64,000 nt of DNA from SAR92 clade bacterium H921 (GTDB lineage Bacteria > Pseudomonadota > Gammaproteobacteria > Pseudomonadales > Porticoccaceae), in contig JAOALD010000003.1 in assembly GCA_025153755.1 (NCBI GenBank), forward strand, positions 248,001 to 312,000, read 5' to 3'. Under the pieces are notes generated by a model, which was not told the origin of the DNA, did not search any database, and saw only the letters and a list, made by a program, of their open reading frames with translations. Shown here in pieces: positions 9,829 through 18,431 of this stretch; the stretch's first letter is position 1, and every line of letters starts with the position of its first letter. Made by a program: the position numbers and the translations under genes.

Positions 9829-11979
9829 TCAATAGAACGTCTCACCATTGGCCGCCATTGCGCGCAGTTTCTGGGTGGGACGATACAGTTCGCTAACAGA
9901 GGTATATTGATCGCCGCGATCACAGACCTCCTGTAGACCAATCTCATCCATCCAGCGACATATCCCGCCGCGAAATGCGGGAAAGCCAACACCATAAATC
10001 AGTGACATATCAGCCTCAGCTGGAGAAGCGACAACGCCCTCTTCTAGACAATGAACCATTTCCATGGCCATAGCGATCATCAGACGATCAATAATTTCGT
10101 CGCCATCAACTGTTTTAGCTTCCCCATAGAGATTTGCCAACATAGCAATAACATCAGAGTCTACGGACTTGCCTGGCTTACCTTTTTCGTTGAGCTCGTA
10201 ACGGTAGTAACCTAGGCTATTTTTCTGCCCTAGGCGCTCGGCATTGAAGATGGCCTCTGTTGGCCAAACATCCGCGGTCTTTTTAAAGCGCTCGGGCAAG
10301 CCATCGATCATTACTGGGTAACAATGGTTAATAGTATCTATTCCGATAACATCCATCAGATAGGCTGGGCCCATGGGCAGCCCCCAACTCTCCATCACCT
10401 TATCAACCTGCTGGAAGTCGGCACCTTCAGCAAGCATCATCTCAAGACCAAATAACATCGCAAATAAGACTCTGTTAACCAGAAAACCGGGGCAATCATT
10501 GACCACAATAGGCTTTTTCCCGAGCCCAAGAGCATAGGCGCAAACTGCTGCTATGGTGGCATCGGAGGTTTTTTCACCGCGGATGATCTCTACCAGAGGC
10601 ATGGCATGAACTGGATTAAAAAAGTGCATACCGCAGAAGTTTTCTGGACGCTGTAATGAGTCCGCTAATCGAGAAATCGATATAGTTGAGGTATTAGATG
10701 TAATCACCGCTGAGGCTGTCAACTGGGATTCTACGGCGGGCAGTACCTGCTTTTTAACGGCTTCCAACTCAACCACCGCCTCAACCAACATATCACATTT
10801 GGCAATGTCATCATCAACCAGTGTCGGGTGAATTTTGGCGAGAATTTTCTCGGCTTTTTGCTCATCAAACTTTCCGCGTTTAACAGATTTGGCAAGTAGT
10901 TTGCTGGCTTCCTTAGTACCTAGATCGAGGGCCGCATTGGCAATATCTTTCATTACAACGTCATAGCCTCTAATGGCATTTTGATAGGCAATGCCGCCAC
11001 CCATTATGCCGGCACCAATTACGCCAGCCGTATTAATCGGAGCCGGTTTATGCGCGATAGCTCGATTCTTCGCCTGCTTAACCACGTACTGATCATTTAG
11101 AAATAAGCCTACCATTGCACGGGCCTGAGGCGTTTGAGAGATCTCATAGAAAGCTTCATTTTCACACCTAATGGCATCATCGCGACCTAAACCAGCAGCC
11201 TTGGCGATCAGATCAACCACCATCAGAGGCGCTGGGTAATGGTTACCAACCCTGCCGAGAACTGCTGTTCTGAAATTAGATGAAGTAGCCTCTACTTCAG
11301 CCTCAGACATTGTCAATGCAGACAATTTTTGCTCACGGCGGGCCTGATATTCACGGTTTCCATCAACCATTTCTTGTAGTGCCTGCAATGCCTCAGTTCG
11401 TAATAAATCTGGCTCTACGACCATATCGACCGCACCGGCCGCCTGAGCATCCCTCGGGTTGTGCTGTCCCCCAGAGGTAATCCAATTGACAGCGGCTGTA
11501 TAACCAATGAGTCTCGGCAATCGCACTGTACCACCCCAACCTGGCAGTATTCCCAGGCTAGTTTCTGGCAGGCCAACCGCCGCTTTTGAAGAGATAACAC
11601 GAAGATCGCAGGCCATACAAATTTCAAAACCACCACCTAGAGCAAAACCATTAATAGCAGCCACCGTGGGGTAAGGCAGGTCTTCAATCTCGGAAAATAG
11701 CGCGTTAGCCACCTGAGCTCCCGCAATAAAGTCCTCTTTAGTTGATGAAAACATCGCTTTAAATTCAGTGATATCTGCACCCACCACGAACACCGACTTG
11801 CCACTAGAGAGCATCAACCCTCTAATACCAGTCTGTTGCTTGAGCGCATCTAATGCTTGTCGAAGTTCTCCCAGAGTTTCCTCATTAAACTTGTTGACTG
11901 AGCCGCTTTGGCAGTCGAATTTAATCTCTGCAAAATCATTGTCTAGTTTTGTTAGACTGAGTGTCTGTCCTTCAAACAT
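9829..11979 (-). CDS. fadB: Fatty acid oxidation complex alpha subunit (enoyl-CoA hydratase / 3-hydroxyacyl-CoA dehydrogenase)
   Basis: 716 residues in the FadB layout. The N-terminal crotonase domain (about 1-190) has FVVGADITEF and ALGGGFEICMACDLRV forming the oxyanion region. The dehydrogenase half begins at GAGIMGGGIAY (NAD-binding, near residue 320) and contains GMHFFNPVHAMPLVEII. The N-terminus (SVNKFNEETL...) resembles FadB more than FadJ. It carries out the middle two steps of beta-oxidation and normally works with thiolase FadA encoded just downstream. Here downstream is the convergent dehydrogenase gene, so fadA must lie elsewhere. Confidence 0.93.
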   Translation of the reverse strand: MFEGQTLSLTKLDNDFAEIKFDCQSGSVNKFNEETLGELRQALDALKQQTGIRGLMLSSGKSVFVVGADITEFKAMFSSTKEDFIAGAQVANALFSEIEDLPYPTVAAINGFALGGGFEICMACDLRVISSKAAVGLPETSLGILPGWGGTVRLPRLIGYTAAVNWITSGGQHNPRDAQAAGAVDMVVEPDLLRTEALQALQEMVDGNREYQARREQKLSALTMSEAEVEATSSNFRTAVLGRVGNHYPAPLMVVDLIAKAAGLGRDDAIRCENEAFYEISQTPQARAMVGLFLNDQYVVKQAKNRAIAHKPAPINTAGVIGAGIMGGGIAYQNAIRGYDVVMKDIANAALDLGTKEASKLLAKSVKRGKFDEQKAEKILAKIHPTLVDDDIAKCDMLVEAVVELEAVKKQVLPAVESQLTASAVITSNTSTISISRLADSLQRPENFCGMHFFNPVHAMPLVEIIRGEKTSDATIAAVCAYALGLGKKPIVVNDCPGFLVNRVLFAMLFGLEMMLAEGADFQQVDKVMESWGLPMGPAYLMDVIGIDTINHCYPVMIDGLPERFKKTADVWPTEAIFNAERLGQKNSLGYYRYELNEKGKPGKSVDSDVIAMLANLYGEAKTVDGDEIIDRLMIAMAMEMVHCLEEGVVASPAEADMSLIYGVGFPAFRGGICRWMDEIGLQEVCDRGDQYTSVSELYRPTQKLRAMAANGETFY

Positions 11980-12104
11980 AAAATACTTTTCCTTAATTGA
12001 TAATAAGATTTCTAGTAGAAGACGCTATTCTAGCTTTGTTAGTGGTCCAGTCTATGATTTACTGCCATTAAAAGTTGCCATACCCATCATTTGGATAGCC
12101 ATAT

Positions 12105-13499
12105 ATGACATTGCGCGAGAAAATGTACCGCGAACAACGCCTTAAAACGCTATTTGAGCAGGCTCAGCGGCATGGGTTTGACTATGCCGATGGAATATTA
12201 GAACGCAATGTTTTTCCCTCTGCTCAGGCGCTTACCAATCTTGATCGATTCGACGAACCCCTACCTGTTAAATCAGGTGATGCTGAATCAATACTGACAG
12301 AGCTACATAGCTACGGCTCCCCGGCCTCTGTCGCTCAGACTGGAGGACGCTACTTTGGCTTTGTTAATGGCGGTATTCTTCCCGTTACACTGGCAACCAA
12401 ATGGTTGACCGACTTTTGGGATCAAAATACTGCTCTGTATGCCATGTCACCAGTGACCTCAAAATTAGAGGAGATCTGTGAGCAGTGGCTGCGCCAACTA
12501 TTTAAACTTCCGGACAATACAGTTGCCGGATTCGTTAGTGGCACTTCGGCCGCTATCTTCTGCGGTCTTGCTGCAGCACGCTACCGTATCTTCAAGAACC
12601 AACACTGGGACTTTAATCAACGTGGCCATAACGGCGCGCCTCCCATTCGTATTATTGCCGGCCGCCATACCCATGGTGCTGTGATAAAAGCTGTCGCACT
12701 ACTGGGCTTTGGTGTCGACAATATCGAATGGGTAGACTGTGATGATCAGGGCAGGATCGTCCCCAGCGCTATGCCGCCAATCGACCATAGTTGTATTATT
12801 TTATTGCAGGCGGGCAATGTAAATTCTGGGGCCTTTGATCCATTACATGAGATCTGTGACAACGCCAATAGCGCTAATGCCTGGGTGCATATTGACGGTG
12901 CCTTTGGTCTTTGGGCTGGCGGCACCAAACGGCTATGCCACCTGACTGAGGGTATGGAAAAAGCACACTCCTGGTCGGTAGATGGTCATAAAACTCTAAA
13001 CACACCCTATGATAGCGGCATATTACTGTGCCGCGACAAAGATGCTTTGGTGGCGGCATTGCAGGCATCTGGCGCCTATTTAAACTTTAGCGAAAATCGT
13101 GACGGTATGCACTACACGCCTGAGATGTCCCGACGTGCCCGAGCTATTGAACTTTGGGCTGCGCTTAAGTATCTCGGCAGTGATGGTGTCGATGAACTTA
13201 TCTATGGTTTACACGAGCGAGCTGTCCAGTTTGCCTATGAGCTTAGCGCAGCCAACTTCAAGGTGGTTAACGAGGTGGTCTTTAATCAGATCATTGTTGC
13301 TCCCAGTGAGGAGGACGAAACCACCCAATCTATTATTGAAGCCATTCAGCAGTCTGGCGAATGCTGGGTAGGTGGCTCAATGTGGATGGGCAAAAAGGTG
13401 ATTCGTATTAGTGTTTGCTCATGGGTTACCAACAGTGAAGATATAAGTCGTTCAGTGCAGGCTTTTGTCCAAGCAAGACAGGCTATTTGCGGAAAATAA
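12105..13499 (+). CDS. PLP-dependent decarboxylase (group II amino acid decarboxylase family)
   Basis: 464 residues. SVDGHKTLNTPYDSG contains the Schiff-base Lys; AWVHIDGAFGLWA gives the Asp that contacts the pyridine nitrogen; FVSGTSAAIFCGLAAAR is the cofactor phosphate loop. This is the aspartate aminotransferase fold, group II decarboxylase branch (glutamate, aromatic, DABA and related decarboxylases). The substrate cannot be told. The ATG at 12105 is 125 bp from the divergent fadB start; a second ATG lies at 12123. The 3' end overlaps the convergent methyltransferase gene by 17 bp. Confidence 0.88.
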   Translation: MTLREKMYREQRLKTLFEQAQRHGFDYADGILERNVFPSAQALTNLDRFDEPLPVKSGDAESILTELHSYGSPASVAQTGGRYFGFVNGGILPVTLATKWLTDFWDQNTALYAMSPVTSKLEEICEQWLRQLFKLPDNTVAGFVSGTSAAIFCGLAAARYRIFKNQHWDFNQRGHNGAPPIRIIAGRHTHGAVIKAVALLGFGVDNIEWVDCDDQGRIVPSAMPPIDHSCIILLQAGNVNSGAFDPLHEICDNANSANAWVHIDGAFGLWAGGTKRLCHLTEGMEKAHSWSVDGHKTLNTPYDSGILLCRDKDALVAALQASGAYLNFSENRDGMHYTPEMSRRARAIELWAALKYLGSDGVDELIYGLHERAVQFAYELSAANFKVVNEVVFNQIIVAPSEEDETTQSIIEAIQQSGECWVGGSMWMGKKVIRISVCSWVTNSEDISRSVQAFVQARQAICGK

Positions 13500-14112
13500 T
13501 AACATCGGCGCCTATAAACTCTGGGGTTGAATCCCATTGCTGAGCAAGATAGGTAAAGGTCTTTTTGCTAAAAAAACTGATATGGGTCAGGTCATTTTTA
13601 TAGTGCCAACCGGCAAACGCTTCTGGGCCTATCACCTGCTTAGTCATCAAGCCCAAATAGCCGCCCGGCTCTAAAAGATCCCACAACCGCCATAACTCTG
13701 CACCAGGCTCAGCCATATGCTCGACGACTTCGGTACCAGTAATAAAGTCATACTGACGCTCTAAAACCGCGGGATCATTGGCATAATACAGATCGTAAAG
13801 GGTCATATTATGACCCTGCTCCTCTAATATCACTGACAGCGTTGGGCCCGGCCCGCAACCGAAGTCTAGACCCTGACTACCGCTTTTGAGGCGAGCTAAC
13901 AATGGTTTGGCAAGGCGCATTAAAAACTCACGGTAGCCCTGATCATCTGGTGTGTTTTGATGCTGATCATAGATGGCTTTTTCTTCCTGCTGGCTAAGCC
14001 GCTGATGAGAGGGTACAAAAATTAGCTCACAGATCGAACATTGCAGGTAGTCTCGGCGCACATCAGTGTAATAGGAGACAATCGAACGACCACCACACAA
14101 GGGGCAGCGCAT
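13483..14112 (-). CDS. Zinc-ribbon class I SAM-dependent methyltransferase
   Basis: 209 residues from the ATG at 14112, chosen because GAGGG lies at ribosome-binding distance and the protein then opens with MRCPLCGG. Four cysteines (CPLC near the start and C-x2-C in YLQCSICELIF) form a rubredoxin-like zinc knuckle. The Rossmann methyltransferase core follows: GLDFGCGPGPTLSVI is the SAM-binding glycine loop and FITGTEVVEHM the later acidic strand motif. Proteins of this shape methylate small molecules or sugar intermediates. The acceptor is unknown. Confidence 0.8.
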   Translation of the reverse strand: MRCPLCGGRSIVSYYTDVRRDYLQCSICELIFVPSHQRLSQQEEKAIYDQHQNTPDDQGYREFLMRLAKPLLARLKSGSQGLDFGCGPGPTLSVILEEQGHNMTLYDLYYANDPAVLERQYDFITGTEVVEHMAEPGAELWRLWDLLEPGGYLGLMTKQVIGPEAFAGWHYKNDLTHISFFSKKTFTYLAQQWDSTPEFIGADVIIFRK

Positions 14113-14278
14113 TATTTGTTTACCCTCAGCCTGATTTTTCACTATTTCCCCAAGAATTATGTATTGATTGAACAAGCCTGTTTAGACCTCAGGCAGGCGT
14201 CTCGTTTTGCTCTTGAGATCTACCTCAAAGTGTCAGACACTGACGCTTTAATATTGACAATAATACGTTGAATAGCCC

Positions 14279-16360
14279 ATGGATAATACTAGATACGACT
14301 GCCTATTCGAGCCTTTGCAAATCGGCCCAGTAACAGCACCCAACCGCTTTTATCAGGTTCCTCATTGCAATGGGATGGGTCATCTTCGTCCTCAGTCACT
14401 CGCAGCTATGCGCAGCGTTAAGGCTGAGGGTGGCTGGGGAGTTGTCTGCACAGAAATGATGGAAATACACCCCACTTCAGATGTTACCCCCTACCTAGAA
14501 GGCCGTCTATGGGACGATAGCGATATAGCAGGGCTAAGACTAATGACCGATGCTGTGCATCAGCATGGGTCGCTGGCAGGCGTTGAGTTGGCTCATAGTG
14601 GCTCATCAACTGGCAATCTATATTCGCGTGAAGTGCCACTGGCACCTAGTCATACAGCTTGCTATGACAACCTACCATTAAATGCGCGGGCCATGGACAA
14701 AAAAGATATTGCCAACTTTCGTCAATGGCATCGCCAAGCGGCCCTGCGCTCAAAGGCAGCCGGATTCGATATCATCTATGTTTATCTTGGCCACGACCTG
14801 ACACTACTGCAACATTTCTTATCGCCGCGCCATAATCGACGCAATGACGAATATGGCGGCAGTCTCATCAATCGCGTGAGACTGTTAAAGGAAGTACTTC
14901 AGGACACCAAAGAGGCGGTCGGCGACCGCTGTGCTGTAGCCTGTCGTTTTGCCGTGGATGAGTTAATCGCAGATGGTGGTCTGCGCTGTGGTGATGAAGG
15001 CCGTGAGGTCATCGAAATGCTGGCTGATATTCCCGACCTTTGGGATGTTAATATTTCCAACTGGTCAAATGATTCGCAAACCTCCAGATTTGCGGAAGAA
15101 GGCTATCAAGAGCCCTTCACGGCCTTTGTAAAGCAGATAACAAAAAAACCTGTTGTTGGGGTCGGTCGCTATACTAGCCCTGACAAAATGGTATCCCTTA
15201 TAAAAGGCGGGATGTTGGATATGATCGGCGCGGCTAGGCCATCGATTGCTGACCCTTTTTTACCCAATAAAATCCGCGAGGGTCGCTTTGAAGATATTCG
15301 TGAATGTATTGGTTGCAATATCTGTGTCACTGGCGACATGAATAGCTCGCCAATACGCTGTACACAGAACCCCACGATGGGCGAAGAGTGGCGCAAAGAT
15401 TGGCACCCTGAAATAATTCCGACAAAAAAAACAGATGATGCAGTACTGGTAGTTGGAGCTGGGCCTGCAGGGATGGAACTGGCTATGTCACTGGGCAAGC
15501 GCGGTTATCAGGTCACTGTTGCCGAGGCCTCTGCACAGCTTGGTGGCCGAGTGTTGCAAGAATCGGCCCTTCCAGGGCTAACGGCCTGGAAACGAGTCGC
15601 AGATTACCGTGAGCTATGGTTGCGTAAAGCGCCAAATGTGGAGCTCTACTTTGACAGCTCACTGAGTGCTCGTGAGCTGCTGAGCTTTGAGATCCCCCAT
15701 GTGTATCTAGCTACCGGTGCCGATTGGCGCCGCGATGGTATTAGTCGCTCAACGCCATTTTCGATTGAAGGCATAGATAGCAGCACCATTTTTACCCCAG
15801 ATGATATTTTTGCCGGCAACATGCCTAGGGGCAAAGTAACACTTTTTGATGATGATAACTTTTATATGGGCGGTGTTATTGCCGAGCAACTCGTAGCCGC
15901 CGGTTGCGAGGTCAGCCTTGTGACAAACGATGCACTAGTATCACCCTGGACAGTTTATACCATGGAGCAGCATCGCATACAGGCGCGACTAATGGAGCTT
16001 GGAGTCGCCATTTATACCCAGCAAAATCTCAGTCGCGTTGAATCAGACCACTGTGTTCTATGCTGCATCTATACAGGTAAAAAACAGCTTGTTGATACAG
16101 ATTCACTAGTAATGGTTACCGAGAAACTGCCTCGAGAACAGCTCTTCAAAACAGTGGCTGCAGAACAGGCCATTAACTCTGACCTCTGGCAGCAAAGTGG
16201 TATTCGTACGCTAACCACTGTGGGCGACTGCCATGCCCCAGGCACCATAGCCAATGCTATCTATTCTGGCCATCTGCATGCCCGTGAGCACGATGAAAAT
16301 AAGGCTCTTGCAATACCTTTTAATCGCGAACTCGGGCTAATCCAGAAAAGTGACGGATAA
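14279..16360 (+). CDS. Trimethylamine dehydrogenase-family iron-sulfur flavoprotein
   Basis: 693 residues: an old-yellow-enzyme TIM barrel (1 to about 335), a 4Fe-4S loop (Cys 343, 346, 349, 361), then a glutathione-reductase-like nucleotide domain (VVGAGPAGMELAMSL near 390). Alignment from memory with trimethylamine dehydrogenase is collinear: YQVPHC places a Cys at residue 30, the position that carries the covalent 6-S-cysteinyl FMN, and SVKAEGGW and VYVYLGHD match active-site strands. Residue 60, a cage Tyr in trimethylamine dehydrogenase, is Met here (TEM), so the substrate probably differs: dimethylamine, histamine and N-methylated osmolytes are possibilities. 2,4-dienoyl-CoA reductase is less likely given Cys30. 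Confidence 0.85.
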   Translation: MDNTRYDCLFEPLQIGPVTAPNRFYQVPHCNGMGHLRPQSLAAMRSVKAEGGWGVVCTEMMEIHPTSDVTPYLEGRLWDDSDIAGLRLMTDAVHQHGSLAGVELAHSGSSTGNLYSREVPLAPSHTACYDNLPLNARAMDKKDIANFRQWHRQAALRSKAAGFDIIYVYLGHDLTLLQHFLSPRHNRRNDEYGGSLINRVRLLKEVLQDTKEAVGDRCAVACRFAVDELIADGGLRCGDEGREVIEMLADIPDLWDVNISNWSNDSQTSRFAEEGYQEPFTAFVKQITKKPVVGVGRYTSPDKMVSLIKGGMLDMIGAARPSIADPFLPNKIREGRFEDIRECIGCNICVTGDMNSSPIRCTQNPTMGEEWRKDWHPEIIPTKKTDDAVLVVGAGPAGMELAMSLGKRGYQVTVAEASAQLGGRVLQESALPGLTAWKRVADYRELWLRKAPNVELYFDSSLSARELLSFEIPHVYLATGADWRRDGISRSTPFSIEGIDSSTIFTPDDIFAGNMPRGKVTLFDDDNFYMGGVIAEQLVAAGCEVSLVTNDALVSPWTVYTMEQHRIQARLMELGVAIYTQQNLSRVESDHCVLCCIYTGKKQLVDTDSLVMVTEKLPREQLFKTVAAEQAINSDLWQQSGIRTLTTVGDCHAPGTIANAIYSGHLHAREHDENKALAIPFNRELGLIQKSDG

Positions 16361-16384
16361 TTTGTCAGATAGTATGATTTCACA

Positions 16385-16413
16385 TTGACGCAAACCGGCA
16401 TGGTCAGTATCAT
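16385..16413 (+). promoter_or_regulatory. Candidate sigma70 promoter of tRNA-Pro
   Basis: TTGACG, a 17-bp spacer and TATCAT lie 36 bp before the tRNA 5' end. Because the tRNAs were presumably one cluster before integration, this promoter may once have driven the Arg and His tRNAs too, now 45 kb away. Confidence 0.6.
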
Positions 16414-16448
16414 GCGCGCTCTCGAAAGAGACCGCATGGTAAGACATT

Positions 16449-16525
16449 CGGGGATTAGCGCAGTCTGGTAGCGCGCCTGCTTTGGGAGCAGGATGTCGGG
16501 GGTTCGAATCCCTCATTCCCGACCA
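16449..16525 (+). tRNA. tRNA-Pro (anticodon TGG)
   Basis: 77 bases with encoded CCA end. The acceptor stem CGGGGAT pairs with ATTCCCG; the anticodon stem CCTGC/GCAGG encloses TTTGGGA; the T-loop is TTCGAAT. The 3' part is the phage attachment site. Position 5 now forms a G-U pair, whereas the displaced copy at 61352-61368 would give G-C. Confidence 0.97.
16509..16525 (+). other. attL core (3' end of tRNA-Pro)
   Basis: TCCCTCATTCCCGACCA, repeated at 61352-61368 with a single T/C difference at the ninth base. The true crossover core may extend further into the T-arm. Confidence 0.85.
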
Positions 16526-16598
16526 ACTTTCTGTAAAGTGGGTTTTATTATAAAAATCATAGACTTACAGGCCGCGCATTAATTGCAAATAGCTTTAA

Positions 16599-16619
16599 TG
16601 TAGACAGCATTGTAGACAG
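16599..16619. other. Integrase arm-type sites, left pair
   Basis: Two direct copies of TGTAGACAG spaced exactly 12 bp start to start, 74 bp inside the left att core. The identical pair with identical spacing occurs at 61267-61287. This is the layout expected for P and P' arm sites of a tyrosine integrase. Confidence 0.7.
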
Positions 16620-16620
16620 G

Positions 16621-16905
16621 TTATGGGGTATTTTCGAATAGGTTCACGACTGTTGCGAGCGGCTTGCGGGTCACGGACCACTCTGACTTCCAGCCTGATT
16701 GCTCAGCGTGTCGCAATTGCGCGATGGTTGTGTAGCACTGCCCTGATTTTTTAATTCGAGCAACACTCAAATTGACCAGCTTCGCAGTCCGACGGCGTTG
16801 CGCTCCGAGCTGGAGATTAAGTTCTAATTGAAATTCCATATTTTCCGAGTCCAATTTTGTCAAATTCATTAGCGCATAATGACTTGTTTTGGTTATTTGT
16901 TGCAA
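16621..16905 (-). CDS. Small unknown prophage protein next to attL, divergent from the XRE regulator
   Basis: Up to 94 residues if it begins at the TTG at 16905, or 82 from the ATG at 16869; no clear ribosome-binding site decides. Basic and without a recognisable domain. It faces away from the regulator gene across a 37-bp gap holding an operator-like site, the position of cro or an excisionase in other temperate phages. Function unknown. Confidence 0.45.
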   Translation of the reverse strand: MQQITKTSHYALMNLTKLDSENMEFQLELNLQLGAQRRRTAKLVNLSVARIKKSGQCYTTIAQLRHAEQSGWKSEWSVTRKPLATVVNLFENTP

Positions 16906-16936
16906 GACTTTTGTTGCATAACTTACTATTATTAAA
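16900..16936 (+). promoter_or_regulatory. Promoter of the XRE regulator with overlapping operator half-site
   Basis: TTGCAA and TACTAT with 18 bp between form a candidate promoter; the predicted transcript would start about 7 bases before the ATG, so the mRNA would be nearly leaderless. TAACTTACTA at 16919-16928 overlaps the -10 region and matches ten bases of the early-gene operator (AGTAACTTACTAA), in the same orientation relative to transcription. This suggests autoregulation. Confidence 0.5.
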
Positions 16937-16942
16937 AATTTA

Positions 16943-17356
16943 ATGAGTGACTCTGAGAATGTTCTCGGTTATACTCGGGAAAAACTGAATATTCAGTTTT
17001 GCAATTTTACTAACAAGCGGGGGGCAACTTTCATTAATAAACAGGGAACACGGACTGCTGAATCTCTCGCGTTGCGAAAGGAAGGCGGCAGCTTTTTAAA
17101 GAACTTACGACAGCACCGGGGTCTCACCCAGCGCGACGTCGCGGAGGCTTGCAACATAAACTACTACACGATGATCGCGCAGATAGAAGCGGGCTCGGCG
17201 CGTATGCCTCCCGATCATTTTGTGACATATGCGAAATGTCTCGGGGTGCGGTCCGATCTTTTTATCAAAAAACTGATGTCATATTATGACCCGATCACCT
17301 ACTCAGGCCTATTCGGCAATGAGCACATCACGATGGATGATCTGCTGATCGATTGA
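16943..17356 (+). CDS. XRE-family DNA-binding regulator, probable prophage repressor
   Basis: 137 residues. A helix-turn-helix of the Cro/CI (XRE) type spans about residues 48-105 (LRQHRGLTQRDVAEACNIN, then QIEAGSARMPP). An N-terminal arm of about 45 residues and a short C-terminal tail flank it. There is no LexA/CI-type peptidase domain, so RecA-driven self-cleavage is not expected. It is the only rightward gene of the prophage, next to attL, and its promoter contains a copy of the repeated operator. Repressor function is inferred from this context. Confidence 0.75.
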   Translation: MSDSENVLGYTREKLNIQFCNFTNKRGATFINKQGTRTAESLALRKEGGSFLKNLRQHRGLTQRDVAEACNINYYTMIAQIEAGSARMPPDHFVTYAKCLGVRSDLFIKKLMSYYDPITYSGLFGNEHITMDDLLID

Positions 17357-17360
17357 ATGA

Positions 17361-17383
17361 AAAAAAACCCTCTTTCGAGGGTT
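17361..17383 (-). terminator. Terminator of the leftward late operon
   Basis: On the minus strand AACCCTC-GAAA-GAGGGTT (a GNRA loop) is followed by a run of T. It lies between the last late gene and the convergent XRE gene, and protects each from the other's transcription. Confidence 0.85.
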
Positions 17384-17387
17384 AATC

Positions 17388-17615
17388 TTAAAACAATATT
17401 TTTATAAATGAAGCCAGCGAATCTCCGTGCATGTAACCTGCCGATGCTATTTGTAGCGCGATGATTAATTTCAAGAGTTTTTCATGCGATTTCTGACGTG
17501 AAGCAATCGCGGCGGCAGCGTCACGGAGTTGGTAATGGGCCTCGAGTTTATCGCGTAATTGATAGGCGTTTTGCTTTTCAATTTTCTCCACCAGCGAGGT
17601 GTAGTGATCGCTCAT
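17388..17615 (-). CDS. Small unknown protein at the end of the late operon
   Basis: 75 residues: a charged N-terminal helical part (QLRDKLEAHYQLRDAAAAI) and a more hydrophobic C-terminus (LLKLIIALQIASAGY). It lies 19 bp after the holin gene. A lysis accessory (spanin-like) is possible, but I see neither a signal peptide nor a lipobox. Confidence 0.55.
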   Translation of the reverse strand: MSDHYTSLVEKIEKQNAYQLRDKLEAHYQLRDAAAAIASRQKSHEKLLKLIIALQIASAGYMHGDSLASFIKILF

Positions 17616-17634
17616 AATTCAGCCACTTTAAAGG

Positions 17635-18003
17635 TTAAGATTTAGGGCCCAGAGCCTTGACGGATCTGAGGCCAAATGTCGCAGCAACACATCCCATGAA
17701 ACAAAATTGATACCATTCAGGCAGGGCACTCATAACCTCAAACGCGAGGTTCACCTGATTGATCATTTCCGGGTCGCCCCAGACGGCTGCATAAAACACA
17801 ACGATCAGCGGCGCGGTCAAAACCAATGTGAGAAACTCATCCTTCAAACTGGTGGCCATATCAGACGCGCTGGCAACATCTGCCGCACGCTCACCCAATA
17901 TGATTGCCAGATCCTTGGTCAACTTTGCCTCACTTTTGGCCTTGCGGTTCGACAACCAGTCAGATCCGAGGGATCTCACAGCATTTATTGCAATTCCCCA
18001 CAT
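17635..18003 (-). CDS. Holin, three-transmembrane-segment family
   Basis: 122 residues from the ATG at 18003, preceded by AAGGA at good distance; a longer reading would run into the endolysin gene. It has an amphipathic N-terminus (MWGIAINAVRSLGSDWLSNR), a charged linker, then LKDEFLTLVLTAPLIVVFYA and a second hydrophobic stretch. This resembles the holin family shared with gene transfer agents (the motif W/LKDE-x-L before the first membrane segment). It would form the inner-membrane pore that releases the adjacent endolysin. Confidence 0.72.
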   Translation of the reverse strand: MWGIAINAVRSLGSDWLSNRKAKSEAKLTKDLAIILGERAADVASASDMATSLKDEFLTLVLTAPLIVVFYAAVWGDPEMINQVNLAFEVMSALPEWYQFCFMGCVAATFGLRSVKALGPKS

Positions 18004-18013
18004 GTTAAAGTCC

Positions 18014-18430
18014 TTATATTTTGTTGTCGTGCATGACGCCCGACAGGGTGAGAGCTCTCTGCCCAACTTGCGTGGACCATTTCGAGTCCATCATTTCAAG
18101 GGCTGCGAGTTCATAGTTGCGGGCCTCCAGAGCTGCGTGCATCTTCTTAAATCCAGCGAGCCGGGTCGGTCCCATGTTCACCATCATGTCGATTAATACC
18201 GCCTTTCTCTCGCCACTTAGGTTCCAATAATACGGGTAATGGTGCAGCATCTCCTCGGCCTCAGCGATGTCATTGCTGAGCAGGTAGGACGCCTCTGGCT
18301 CCGAAATCCCTCGAGATTCAAGGTTTCGGCCATAGCCAATGGTTTGGATTCCTAGACTGTCGAGGTACGGAAACTGCCTGAACCCTTCGTGCTCTTGAAG
18401 TAGATCGAGAGCTTGTTTTTTGTATTGCAT
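18014..18430 (-). CDS. Endolysin, glycoside hydrolase family 24 (T4-type lysozyme)
   Basis: 138 residues. The catalytic Glu lies in LQEHEGFR, followed by the Asp and Thr of the family triad in YLDSLGIQTIGYGRN. It cleaves peptidoglycan N-acetylmuramyl bonds. No signal peptide or SAR domain is seen, so it depends on the holin, encoded 10 bp downstream, to reach the wall. Confidence 0.9.
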   Translation of the reverse strand: MQYKKQALDLLQEHEGFRQFPYLDSLGIQTIGYGRNLESRGISEPEASYLLSNDIAEAEEMLHHYPYYWNLSGERKAVLIDMMVNMGPTRLAGFKKMHAALEARNYELAALEMMDSKWSTQVGQRALTLSGVMHDNKI

Positions 18431-18431
18431 G

